Shown one piece after another: positions 16,319 through 24,350 of a stretch of 64,000 nt of DNA; positions within the stretch are counted from its first letter, which is position 1; each line of letters opens with the position of its first letter. The notes beneath the pieces were generated by a model that had not been told where the DNA came from, searched no databases, and saw only the letters and a program-made list of their open reading frames with translations. A program made the translations under genes and the position numbers. Source of the DNA: Vulcaniibacterium tengchongense (lineage in GTDB: Bacteria > Pseudomonadota > Gammaproteobacteria > Xanthomonadales > Xanthomonadaceae). Location of the stretch: the NCBI RefSeq assembly GCF_003814555.1, contig NZ_RKQN01000001.1, positions 702,546-766,545 on the forward strand, in the 5' to 3' direction.

Positions 16319-19285
16319 ATGAAGTCGCAACCCCTGCAAAACCGCCGGCCCGTGCCGCGCCTGCTGGCATGCGCGCTGGCCAGTTGCCTCGCCATCGCCG
16401 CCCCCGCGGCGCTGGCGCAGAGCACGGCCGCGACCGTCCGCGGCCAGATCACGGTCGACTCGGCGCCGGCCGGCCAGGCCGACGTCACCGTCACCAACCT
16501 CGCCACCGGCCTCACCCGCAAGGTCCAGGCCAGCAACGGCAGCTACAACATCGGCGGCCTGCCGCCCGGCACCTACCGCATCGACGCGGTCGCCGACGGC
16601 CGCAGCACCTCGCGCACGGTCACGTTGCAGGTCGGCCAGACCGCGACGCTGAACCTCTCCGCCGGCGGCGTGCCGGAGACCGCGGCGCCGGGCGAGGCGA
16701 CGGAGCTGGATGCGGTCACGGTCACTTCGGAGCTGCTGCCGGAAGTCAGGACGTCCGAGATCGCCACCTACATCAGCAACAAGCAGATCGAGGCGCTGCC
16801 GCAGGGTACCCGCAACTTCCTGGCGTTCGCCGACCTGGTGCCCGGCGTGATGTTCGAGAGAGGCACCGAAGGTTCGACCCGGATCCGCTCCGGCGCGTCG
16901 AACCCGAACGGCATCAACGTCTACATCGACGGCGTCGGCCAGAAGGACTACGTGCTGCGCGGCGGCATCAGCGGTCAGGACTCCAGCCGCGGCAACCCGT
17001 TCCCGCAGTCGGCGATCGGCGAGTACAAGGTCATCACCCAGAACTACAAGGCCGAGTTCGACCAGCTCAACAGCGCGGCGATCGTCGCCAGCACGCGCTC
17101 GGGCACCAACGAGTTCGAGGGCAGCTTCTTCTGGGACCACACCGCCACCGACTGGCGCACGCGCAGCGTGTTCGAGGAGCGTGCAGGCGAAAAGACCGAA
17201 ACCAAGGAGACGCAGTACGGCGCGACCTTCGGCGGTCCGATCCTGCGCGACGTGGCGCACTTCTTCCTCGCCTACGAGGCCAAGGAGTACGAGTCGCCCA
17301 GGACGCTCGAGCCGGGCCGCGGCTTCCAGATCCCGGAGCTGCCGCCCGCGTTGCAGCAGGAGGCCGGCTCCGGGCTGTTCAGCGCGCCGTTCAAGGAAGA
17401 CCTCTATTTCGCCAAGATCGACTGGCTGATCGGCGAGAACCATTACTTCGAGCTGAGCGGCAAGTACCGCGACGAGAGCGAGATCACCAACATCGGCGGG
17501 CAGAACCTGCCGAGCTACGGCACCGCCAAGCTCAACGAAGAGAAGCGCGGCGACCTGCGCTACCAGTACACCAACGGCCCGTGGCTGAACGACGCGCACC
17601 TCACCTTCGAGGATTCCAGCTACAACCCGAGCCCGAGCACCGCCGGCGTGGCGTACATCCTCAGCGACGGCACCAACTTCAACGACGTGATCGTCCGCAC
17701 CGGCGCCGGCTCCGACTTCCAGGACAAGGGGCAGAAGGGCTGGGGGTTCCAGAACGACCTGACCTTCACCGGCTGGCAGGGCCACACGCTGAAGATGGGC
17801 GTGAAGTTCAAGGACGTGGACGTGCGCGCGAGCGAGCGCCAGCCCTATTACCCGCAGTTCACCTACGACATCAACGGCAGCTGGACCCGGCCGATCCACG
17901 TCAAGTTCGGCACCGTGCTGCCGGGCGTCGGCGACGGCAACGCCGAGTCGAGCAACAAGCAGTACGGCATCTACTTCCAGGACGACTGGGAAGTCAACGA
18001 CAAGCTGACGCTCAATCTCGGCCTGCGCTACGACTACGAGGAGAGCCCGAGCTACCTGGACTACGTGACGCCGGCCGACGTCGCCGCTTCGCTGCGTTCC
18101 TCCACGGCGCTGAACAACCCGAATTCGGGCATCAACGTCGAGGACTACATCAGCACCGGCCACAACCGGAAGTCGTTCAAGGACGGCTGGCAGCCCCGCC
18201 TGGGCTTCTCCTACGACCTCAACGCCGACCAGGAGCACGTGGTCTACGGCGGCGTCGGCCGCGCGTACGACCGCAACCTGTTCGACTGGCTGCAGCTTGA
18301 GATCACCAAGTCGACGTTCCCGTCGGTGGACATCGACTTCATCCGCGAGGACGGCACCTGCCCGCGCGGGAACGACCCGACGATCCGCTGCATCGCCTGG
18401 GATCCTGCCTATTACGACCCGGCGGTGCTGGCCACGTTGGCGTCGACCACCGGCGAGGGGCGCGAGGTCTTCGTGCTCGACAACAATCTCAAGGTGCCCT
18501 ACACGGACCAGTTCAGCCTGGGCATGCGCAACACCGTCGGCGAATGGCTCACGGACGCGACGCTGTCGTACGTCGAAGGGCACGACGGCTTCGCGTTCCT
18601 GCTCGGCAACCGCCGTCCGGACGGCACCTTCTTCGCCCCGGGCTTCCGCTGGGGGCAGCCGTGGGGGCAGGGGTTCCCGGGCTTCGGCAATCTGATCCTC
18701 GGCACCAACGGCCTGAAGACCCGCACCAGTTCGCTGTACCTGAAGGCGGAAAAGCCCTACACCGCCGAGTCGGGCTGGGGCGTCACCTTCGCCTACACCT
18801 ACATGCGCGCCAAGGAGATGCGCGAATCGCCCGAGGCGTTCTCGCTCGACTACCCGACGCTCGAGGACTACGGCTGGAACAAGGCCGAGGTGCCCGAGCA
18901 CCGCTTCGTGGCGACCGGCATCTACGACGGCCCGCTGGGCATGACGTTCTCCGGCAAGCTGACGCTGGCGTCGCAAGCGCCCCGTTACGCGACCAACTGC
19001 CTCGACGTCGACCGCCCGGACAACTGCTTCATCGACCAGTACAAGCCCAGCGGCACGTTCGGGTTCAAGCAGGTCGATCTGGCCGTGCAGAAGAACTTCG
19101 ACACGGGCGCCGGGTTCGTCATGTGGGTGCGCGGCGACATCTTCAACGTGTTCGACTGGGCCAACTACATCGGCTACGACGATTGGTACGGCGGTTTCAA
19201 CGATCCGAACGAGAACTTCGGGCGTCCGACGGTCCAGGCCCTGCCGACCCGCACCTTCAAGCTGTCCCTGGGCTTCAACTTCTGA
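16319..19285 (+). CDS. TonB-dependent receptor, carbohydrate type, with N-terminal carboxypeptidase-regulatory-like domain
   Basis: This is an outer-membrane active transporter of 988 aa. A signal peptide ends near residue 34 (AALAQ). Residues about 35-115 form a carboxypeptidase-regulatory-like beta-sandwich (VRGQITVDSAPAGQADVTVTNLATG). The plug domain follows (ISNKQIEALPQGTRNFLAFADLVPGVMF) and then a 22-strand-type barrel ending in aromatic FKLSLGFNF. This Oar/SusC-like architecture is typical of Xanthomonadaceae glycan receptors. It sits between its regulator and a secreted glycanase, and is preceded by an operator. The substrate is probably an oligosaccharide handled by the genes that follow. 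Confidence 0.92.
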   Translation: MKSQPLQNRRPVPRLLACALASCLAIAAPAALAQSTAATVRGQITVDSAPAGQADVTVTNLATGLTRKVQASNGSYNIGGLPPGTYRIDAVADGRSTSRTVTLQVGQTATLNLSAGGVPETAAPGEATELDAVTVTSELLPEVRTSEIATYISNKQIEALPQGTRNFLAFADLVPGVMFERGTEGSTRIRSGASNPNGINVYIDGVGQKDYVLRGGISGQDSSRGNPFPQSAIGEYKVITQNYKAEFDQLNSAAIVASTRSGTNEFEGSFFWDHTATDWRTRSVFEERAGEKTETKETQYGATFGGPILRDVAHFFLAYEAKEYESPRTLEPGRGFQIPELPPALQQEAGSGLFSAPFKEDLYFAKIDWLIGENHYFELSGKYRDESEITNIGGQNLPSYGTAKLNEEKRGDLRYQYTNGPWLNDAHLTFEDSSYNPSPSTAGVAYILSDGTNFNDVIVRTGAGSDFQDKGQKGWGFQNDLTFTGWQGHTLKMGVKFKDVDVRASERQPYYPQFTYDINGSWTRPIHVKFGTVLPGVGDGNAESSNKQYGIYFQDDWEVNDKLTLNLGLRYDYEESPSYLDYVTPADVAASLRSSTALNNPNSGINVEDYISTGHNRKSFKDGWQPRLGFSYDLNADQEHVVYGGVGRAYDRNLFDWLQLEITKSTFPSVDIDFIREDGTCPRGNDPTIRCIAWDPAYYDPAVLATLASTTGEGREVFVLDNNLKVPYTDQFSLGMRNTVGEWLTDATLSYVEGHDGFAFLLGNRRPDGTFFAPGFRWGQPWGQGFPGFGNLILGTNGLKTRTSSLYLKAEKPYTAESGWGVTFAYTYMRAKEMRESPEAFSLDYPTLEDYGWNKAEVPEHRFVATGIYDGPLGMTFSGKLTLASQAPRYATNCLDVDRPDNCFIDQYKPSGTFGFKQVDLAVQKNFDTGAGFVMWVRGDIFNVFDWANYIGYDDWYGGFNDPNENFGRPTVQALPTRTFKLSLGFNF

Positions 19286-19292
19286 GCCAGCG

Positions 19293-19325
19293 GCCGCCGG
19301 CCGTCGTTTTCCGACGGCCGGCGGC
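19293..19325 (+). terminator. Strong hairpin after the TonB receptor gene (possible attenuator)
   Basis: A perfect 14-bp stem (GCCGCCGGCCGTCG/CGACGGCCGGCGGC) with a 5-base loop begins 7 bases after the receptor stop. Only a weak T stretch (CGTTTT) follows, so partial termination or mRNA stabilisation between the receptor and the enzyme/transporter genes is more likely than full termination. Confidence 0.55.
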
Positions 19326-19364
19326 GACGCCTTCGTTTTCCGCTCATCGACAACGGTTGTAGTA

Positions 19365-21059
19365 ATGCCGAATTCGTCCCGTCGCAATTGGTTGACCGCA
19401 TCGCTGATTGCGATCGGCATGGTGATCGTCGCGGGCTGCCAGCAGCAGCCCGCGGGATCGACCACCTACCCGGTGGCGTCCGCGCCGCCGGTGCAGGTGG
19501 AGCCGCTCAAGCCGAGCAAGCCGGAACTGCCGCCGCTGTTCCGCGACATCGAGCGGCGCACGTTCCAGTTCTTCTGGGACACCACCAACGAGCGCAACGG
19601 CCTCACGCCCGACCGCTATCCCTCGCGGCCGTTCGCCAGCATCGCCTCGGTCGGCTTCGCGCTCACCGCGTACCCGATCGGCATCGAGAACGGCTGGATC
19701 AGCCGCAACCAGGCGGTGGACCGCACGCTGACCACGCTGCGCTTCTTCCGCGACCTGCCGCAGGGGCCGCAGGCCGCCGGCCGCGGCGGCTACCGCGGCT
19801 TCTACTACCACTTCCTCGACATGGACACCGGCCACCGCTTCGACAGCTGGGTGGAGCTGTCGAGCGTGGACACGGCGCTGCTGATGGGCGGCGTGCTGTT
19901 CGCGCAGTCGTACTACGACCGCGACGACCCGCGCGAGAAGGAGATCCGCGAGCTCGCCGACGAGCTCTACCGGCGCGTCGACTGGACCTGGCTGCAGCGC
20001 AACAAACCGCTGATCTCGATGGGCTGGTTCCCCGAGAGCGGCTTCATCCAGCACGACTGGATGGGCTACAACGAGGCCATGCTGCTGTACGTCCTGGCGC
20101 TGGGCTCGCCGACGCACCCGGTGGAGCCGGAGACCTGGCAGGTCTGGGCGCGCACCTACAACAACTCCTGGGGCGTGTTCCAGGGCGAGGAATACCTGGC
20201 CTTCGGCCCGCTGTTCGGCCACCAGTACAGCCACGTCTGGATCGACTTCCGCGGCATCCAGGACCAGTACATGCGCGAGCGCGGCATCGACTATTTCGAG
20301 AACAGCCGCCGCGCCGCCTACGCGCACCGCGCGTACGCGATCGCCAATCCGATGAAGTGGAAGGACTACGGCCCCGAGGTGTGGGGCCTGACCGCCAGCG
20401 ACGGCCCGCAGCAGACGCTGCAGGAATACCGCGGCGAGCAGCGCCAGTTCCGCCACTACTCCGCGCGCGGCGTCGGCCTGGCCGACACCTTCGACGACGG
20501 CACCATCGCGCCCACCGCGGCGCTGGGCTCGCTGCCGTTCGCGCCGGAGATCGTCATCCCCTCCGCGCTGGAGATGCACAAGCGCTACGGCGAGTTCCTC
20601 TACTCCAGCTACGGCTTCCTCGACGCGTTCAACCCGAGCTTCGAGTACGACATCCCGCTCAAGACCGGCCGCATCGTGCCGGGCGAGGGCTGGGTGGCGA
20701 GCGACTACATCGGCATCGACCAGGGGCCGATCCTGACGATGATCGCCAACTACCGGAACGAGTTCGTCTGGAACGTGATGAAGCGCAACCCGTACATCCG
20801 CGCCGGACTGGAGCGCGCCGGGTTCCAGGGCGGCTGGCTGAGCCCCGGCGAGGCGGGCAAGGCGGAGCCGGCCAAGCCGCAGACGCCGGCGGGGAAGGAC
20901 GCCGCCACCGCGCGCGCGCTCGGCGAGGCCGAATCGCGCGCGACCCGCGCCGCGCAGGCGCAACAGCAACAGGCGCAGCAGCAAGCGCAGCAGCAGAACC
21001 CGCAGCCGCAGCCGCAGCCTGCGCCGGCGCCGCAGCAGAAGCAGCCCGAGTCGCCGTGA
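19365..21059 (+). CDS. PF10091 glycoamylase-like / GH144-like lipoprotein
   Basis: This is an exported lipoprotein of 564 aa (lipobox VAGC, C25). Residues about 55-485 match the glycoamylase-like (PF10091, COG5368) alpha/alpha-barrel family: RTFQFFWDTTNERNGLTPDR, SIASVGFALTAYPIG, GYNEAMLLYVLALGSPTHPV, GPLFGHQYSHVWIDFRGIQD and YDGTI-like DDGTIAPTAALGSLPFAPE. Characterised members of this family include GH144 endo-beta-1,2-glucanases, so cleavage of a beta-glucan at the cell surface or in the periplasm is a reasonable hypothesis. The C-terminal 75 residues are an unusual Ala/Gln/Pro-rich tail. A small palindrome, ACAACGGTTGT (19350-19360), lies just before the ATG. Confidence 0.85.
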   Translation: MPNSSRRNWLTASLIAIGMVIVAGCQQQPAGSTTYPVASAPPVQVEPLKPSKPELPPLFRDIERRTFQFFWDTTNERNGLTPDRYPSRPFASIASVGFALTAYPIGIENGWISRNQAVDRTLTTLRFFRDLPQGPQAAGRGGYRGFYYHFLDMDTGHRFDSWVELSSVDTALLMGGVLFAQSYYDRDDPREKEIRELADELYRRVDWTWLQRNKPLISMGWFPESGFIQHDWMGYNEAMLLYVLALGSPTHPVEPETWQVWARTYNNSWGVFQGEEYLAFGPLFGHQYSHVWIDFRGIQDQYMRERGIDYFENSRRAAYAHRAYAIANPMKWKDYGPEVWGLTASDGPQQTLQEYRGEQRQFRHYSARGVGLADTFDDGTIAPTAALGSLPFAPEIVIPSALEMHKRYGEFLYSSYGFLDAFNPSFEYDIPLKTGRIVPGEGWVASDYIGIDQGPILTMIANYRNEFVWNVMKRNPYIRAGLERAGFQGGWLSPGEAGKAEPAKPQTPAGKDAATARALGEAESRATRAAQAQQQQAQQQAQQQNPQPQPQPAPAPQQKQPESP

Positions 21060-21064
21060 TCCCG

Positions 21065-22435
21065 ATGCGGCTCGAGCGCAGGCCGGCTTCCTTCTCCGCT
21101 CCGCGCATCGAAGCGGGACGGGGCGCCGGCGCCGGGAAGGCGCTGCGGCGCGTCGCCGCGTTGCTCCTCGCGGGCCTGCTCGCGGCGTGCACCGGCCGCG
21201 CCGACGAGCGCGCCGTGGTGCGCTTCTGGGCGATGGGCTACGAGGGCGAGGTGGTGACCCGGCTGATTCCGGAGTTCGAGCGCCTGCACCCGGGCATCCG
21301 CGTCGAGGTGCAGCAGCTGCCGGTGACCGCCGCGCACGAGAAGCTGCTGACCGCGTTCGCCGGCGACGGCCTGCCGGACGTGTGCGCGCTGGGCAACACC
21401 TGGCTGGCCGAGTTCGTCGAGCTGGGCGCGCTGACGCCGCTGGAGCCGTACCTGGCACGTTCGCCCGCGCTGGACCCGGGCGACTACTTCCCCGGCCCGT
21501 GGCAGACCGGCGTGCTCGACGGCCATGTCTACGCGGTGCCGTGGTACGTGGAAACGCGGCTGCCGTTCTACCGCAAGGACATCCTCGCCGCGGCCGGGGT
21601 GGAGCGCTTGCCGCGCGACTGGCAGGAATGGCGCGCGGCGCTCGCCGCGGTCAAGCGCGAAGTCGGGCCGCAGCGCTACGCGATCCTGCTGCCGCTGAAC
21701 GAGTACGAGCCGCTGCTGAACCTGGCGATCCAGCAGCCCGGGCCGCTGCTGCGCGACGGCGGCCGCTACGGCAATTTCCGCAGCGCCGGCTTCAAGCGCA
21801 CGCTGGCGTTCTACAAGGAGATGTTCGACCGCGGGTGGGCGCCGCCGGTCAGCAACAACCAGATCTCCAACGTCTGGGACGAGTTCGGCCGCGGCTACTA
21901 CGCGTTCTACGTCAACGGCCCCTGGAACATCGCCGAGTTCCGCAAGCGCCTGCCGCCCTCGCTGGCCGACGCCTGGGGCACGATGCCCCTGCCCGGGCCC
22001 GACGGGCCGGGCGCCTCGGTCGCCGGCGGCGCCAGCTTCGTGCTGTTCCGCGCCAGCCGGAACCGGGACGCGGCGTGGAAGCTGGTCGAGTTCCTGTCCG
22101 ACCCGCAGGTGCAGATCCGCTTCCACGGCATGACCGGCAACCTGCCGCCGCGGCGCAGCGCCTGGGCGCGGAGCGGGGCGCTGGCGCAGGACCCGTACAC
22201 GCGTCCGTTCCGCGACCAGCTCGAGCGCGCCAAGCCGGCGCCGAAGGTGCCGGAGTGGGAGCGCATCGCCCAGGAACTGCGCATCGTCGGCGAGCGGATG
22301 GTCGCCGGGCACCTGACGGTGGAGCAGGCCGCGGCCGAGCTCGACCGCCGCGCCGACGCGATCCTGGAGAAGCGGCGGTGGATGCTCGACCGCCCTGCGG
22401 CCGAGGCCGCGCCGGCCGCGGGAGGTGCGCGATGA
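21065..22435 (+). CDS. Sugar ABC transporter substrate-binding lipoprotein (UgpB/MalE type)
   Basis: This is an extracellular solute-binding protein family 1 member (CUT1 importers) of 456 aa. The signal sequence ends in LLAAC (C42 from the chosen ATG) and is followed by VVRFWAMGYEGEVVTRLIPEFERLHPGIRVEVQ, the classic N-lobe start. The ligand-cleft segment FYVNGPWNIAEFRK is typical for oligosaccharide binders. An in-frame GTG at 21056 overlaps the upstream stop (GTGA) and could be the true start through coupling; I keep the ATG at 21065. The stop overlaps the first permease gene. It probably binds a short gluco-oligosaccharide. Confidence 0.92.
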   Translation: MRLERRPASFSAPRIEAGRGAGAGKALRRVAALLLAGLLAACTGRADERAVVRFWAMGYEGEVVTRLIPEFERLHPGIRVEVQQLPVTAAHEKLLTAFAGDGLPDVCALGNTWLAEFVELGALTPLEPYLARSPALDPGDYFPGPWQTGVLDGHVYAVPWYVETRLPFYRKDILAAAGVERLPRDWQEWRAALAAVKREVGPQRYAILLPLNEYEPLLNLAIQQPGPLLRDGGRYGNFRSAGFKRTLAFYKEMFDRGWAPPVSNNQISNVWDEFGRGYYAFYVNGPWNIAEFRKRLPPSLADAWGTMPLPGPDGPGASVAGGASFVLFRASRNRDAAWKLVEFLSDPQVQIRFHGMTGNLPPRRSAWARSGALAQDPYTRPFRDQLERAKPAPKVPEWERIAQELRIVGERMVAGHLTVEQAAAELDRRADAILEKRRWMLDRPAAEAAPAAGGAR

Positions 22436-23310
22436 AGCCCGCCACCGCCGGCTGGGTCTTCGCCGCGCCGGCGCTGATCGTGATCGCGCTGTTCTTCGGC
22501 CTGCCGGTGCTGGCGGCGTTCGCGCTGAGCCTGACCGACTTCGACATCTACGCATTGGCCGACATCGGCAACCTGCGCTTCGTCGGCCTGGGCAACTACC
22601 TGGCGCTGCTGCAGAACCCGCTGTTCTGGAAGGCGCTGGGCAACACCTTGTACTTCGTCGCCGTGGGCGTGCCGCTGTCGATCGCGGCCTCGCTGGGCGC
22701 GGCGCTGCTGCTGCACTCGCGGCTCGGCGCGTTCAAGCCGTTCTTCCGCACCGCGTTCTTCGCCCCGGTGGTGACCACCGTGGTCGCGGTGGCGGTGATC
22801 TGGCGCTACCTGTTCCACACCCGCTACGGCCTGGTGAACTGGGGCCTGTCCTCGCTCGGCGTCGATCCGGTCGACTGGCTCGGCGACCCGGCCTGGGCGA
22901 TGCCGACCATCATCCTGTTCGCGGTGTGGAAGAACTTCGGCTACAACATGATCATCTTCCTCGCCGGCCTGCAGTCGATCCCCGAGGACCTGTACGAGGC
23001 CGCGCGCATCGACGGCGCCTCGCCGTGGCGCCAGTTCCGCCACGTCACCCTGCCGATGCTCGGGCCGGTGATGCTGATGGTCGCCATCCTCACCCTGTCG
23101 GGCTATTTCCAGCTGTTCGCCGAACCCTACGTGATCACCCAGGGCGGGCCGCTGCAGAGCACGGTCAGCGTGCTGTACCTGATGTACGAGGAGGGCTTCA
23201 AGTGGTGGAACCTGGGCAACGCCTCGGCCGTGGCCTTCCTGCTGTTCGCGCTGATGACCGCGGTGACCAGCGCGATGCTGTGGTACGCGCGGCGCAAGGG
23301 GGCGGAGTGA
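22432..23310 (+). CDS. Sugar ABC transporter permease (UgpA/MalF type)
   Basis: This is an inner-membrane permease of 292 aa with six predicted helices and the EAA loop EAARIDGASPWRQFRHVTLP (about residues 190-209) that contacts the ATPase. It starts by ATGA overlap with the binding-protein gene and has a good Shine-Dalgarno (GGGAGGT). It pairs with the next gene to form the CUT1 translocation pore. Confidence 0.95.
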   Translation: MKPATAGWVFAAPALIVIALFFGLPVLAAFALSLTDFDIYALADIGNLRFVGLGNYLALLQNPLFWKALGNTLYFVAVGVPLSIAASLGAALLLHSRLGAFKPFFRTAFFAPVVTTVVAVAVIWRYLFHTRYGLVNWGLSSLGVDPVDWLGDPAWAMPTIILFAVWKNFGYNMIIFLAGLQSIPEDLYEAARIDGASPWRQFRHVTLPMLGPVMLMVAILTLSGYFQLFAEPYVITQGGPLQSTVSVLYLMYEEGFKWWNLGNASAVAFLLFALMTAVTSAMLWYARRKGAE

Positions 23311-23317
23311 GACCGGC

Positions 23318-24139
23318 ATGAACCCGCGCCTGGCCAGGGCCGTGGTCAACGGCCTGCTGATCGCGCTGGCGGCGCTGAGCCTGGCGCCGCTGCTGTGGAT
23401 GCTCTCGGTCTCGTTCATGCAGCCGGGCGAGGCCAGCCATTTCCCGCCGCCGTTGCTGCCGTCGGACCCCACCGTGCACAACTACCGCGAGCTGTTCGCC
23501 CGCGCCGGCATGGGCCGCTACCTGCTCAACAGCTTCGCGATCGCCTCCACCGCCACGCTGATCGCGCTGCTGCTCAACACCCTGGCCGGGTACGCCTTCG
23601 CCAAGCTGCGCTTCGCCGGGCGCGAGCGCGTGTTCCGCACGCTGCTGGCGGCGCTGGTGATCCCGGCGCAGGTGACGATGATGCCGCTGTTCCTGATGCT
23701 CAAGCAGTTCGGCCTGGTGAACAGCTACGCCGGCGCGGTGGTGCCGCTGATGGCGAGCGTGTTTGGCGTGTTCCTGGTGCGGCAGTACGCGCGCTCGATC
23801 CCGGACGAGCTGCTGGAGGCCGCGCGCATCGACGGCGCCGGCGAAGCGCGGATCTTCTTCCAGATCGTGCTGCCGGTGCTGAAGCCGATCCTGGTCACGC
23901 TGGCGATCTTCGTCTTCCTCGGCTCGTGGAACGATTTCATGTGGCCGCTGATCGTGCTCAGCGACAAGGACCTGTACACCCTGCCGGTGGCGCTGGCGAC
24001 CTTGTCGCGCGAGCACGTGCAGGACAACGAACTGATGATGGCCGGGTCCGTGGTCACGGTGCTGCCGGTGCTGCTGCTGTTCCTGTCGCTGCAGCGCTAC
24101 TACCTGCAGGGGCTGCTGGTCGGCAGCGTGAAGGGCTGA
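23318..24139 (+). CDS. Sugar ABC transporter permease (UgpE/MalG type)
   Basis: This is the second permease of the importer, 273 aa with six membrane helices. The EAA loop is EAARIDGAGEARIFFQIVLP (about residues 166-185) and the family block FLGSWNDFMWPLIVLSD follows. It begins seven bases after the upstream stop. No ATPase gene follows; the matching ATP-binding subunit is encoded at 35.6 kb under a shared operator type. Confidence 0.95.
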   Translation: MNPRLARAVVNGLLIALAALSLAPLLWMLSVSFMQPGEASHFPPPLLPSDPTVHNYRELFARAGMGRYLLNSFAIASTATLIALLLNTLAGYAFAKLRFAGRERVFRTLLAALVIPAQVTMMPLFLMLKQFGLVNSYAGAVVPLMASVFGVFLVRQYARSIPDELLEAARIDGAGEARIFFQIVLPVLKPILVTLAIFVFLGSWNDFMWPLIVLSDKDLYTLPVALATLSREHVQDNELMMAGSVVTVLPVLLLFLSLQRYYLQGLLVGSVKG

Positions 24140-24200
24140 CGGCGCGGCCGCCGTCGAGGGCGGCCGCCGACCCGATCCTCGCCAAGGACCAGCGGCCCGC

Positions 24201-24320
24201 CCGTCGTTCCCCGCGGACGCGGGAATCCGGTGGCCTGGCGCGGCGCCGACCCGAGGGCGCGGAGCCGCCGGAGGGGCCGTCCTCCGGCAGCCCAGGAATC
24301 CCGCTGCCCGGGAACGACGG
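24201..24320. repeat. Inverted pair of REP-like palindromes
   Basis: The left arm (about 24201-24233, CCGTCGTTCCCCGCGGACGC and flank) and the right arm (about 24291-24320) are imperfect inverted copies around a roughly 57-bp centre. Each arm is itself a small hairpin. The CGTCGTTCCC..GGGAAT core resembles dispersed Xanthomonadaceae/pseudomonad REP sequences. It separates the permease genes from the glycosidase gene. Confidence 0.6.
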
Positions 24321-24350
24321 TCGAAGTCTTGCGAAGAAGAGGAGAGGCGA

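Noticed and set aside
15197-19465. 1422-codon minus-strand frame opposite the LacI regulator and TonB receptor
   Set aside because: No motif, composition of a reverse-complement shadow, and complete genes are present on the plus strand.
19388-21064. N-terminal extension of the sugar-binding protein through the PF10091 gene
   Set aside because: It is an Arg/Pro-rich shadow frame. The binding protein has its own signal peptide and lipobox directly after 21065.
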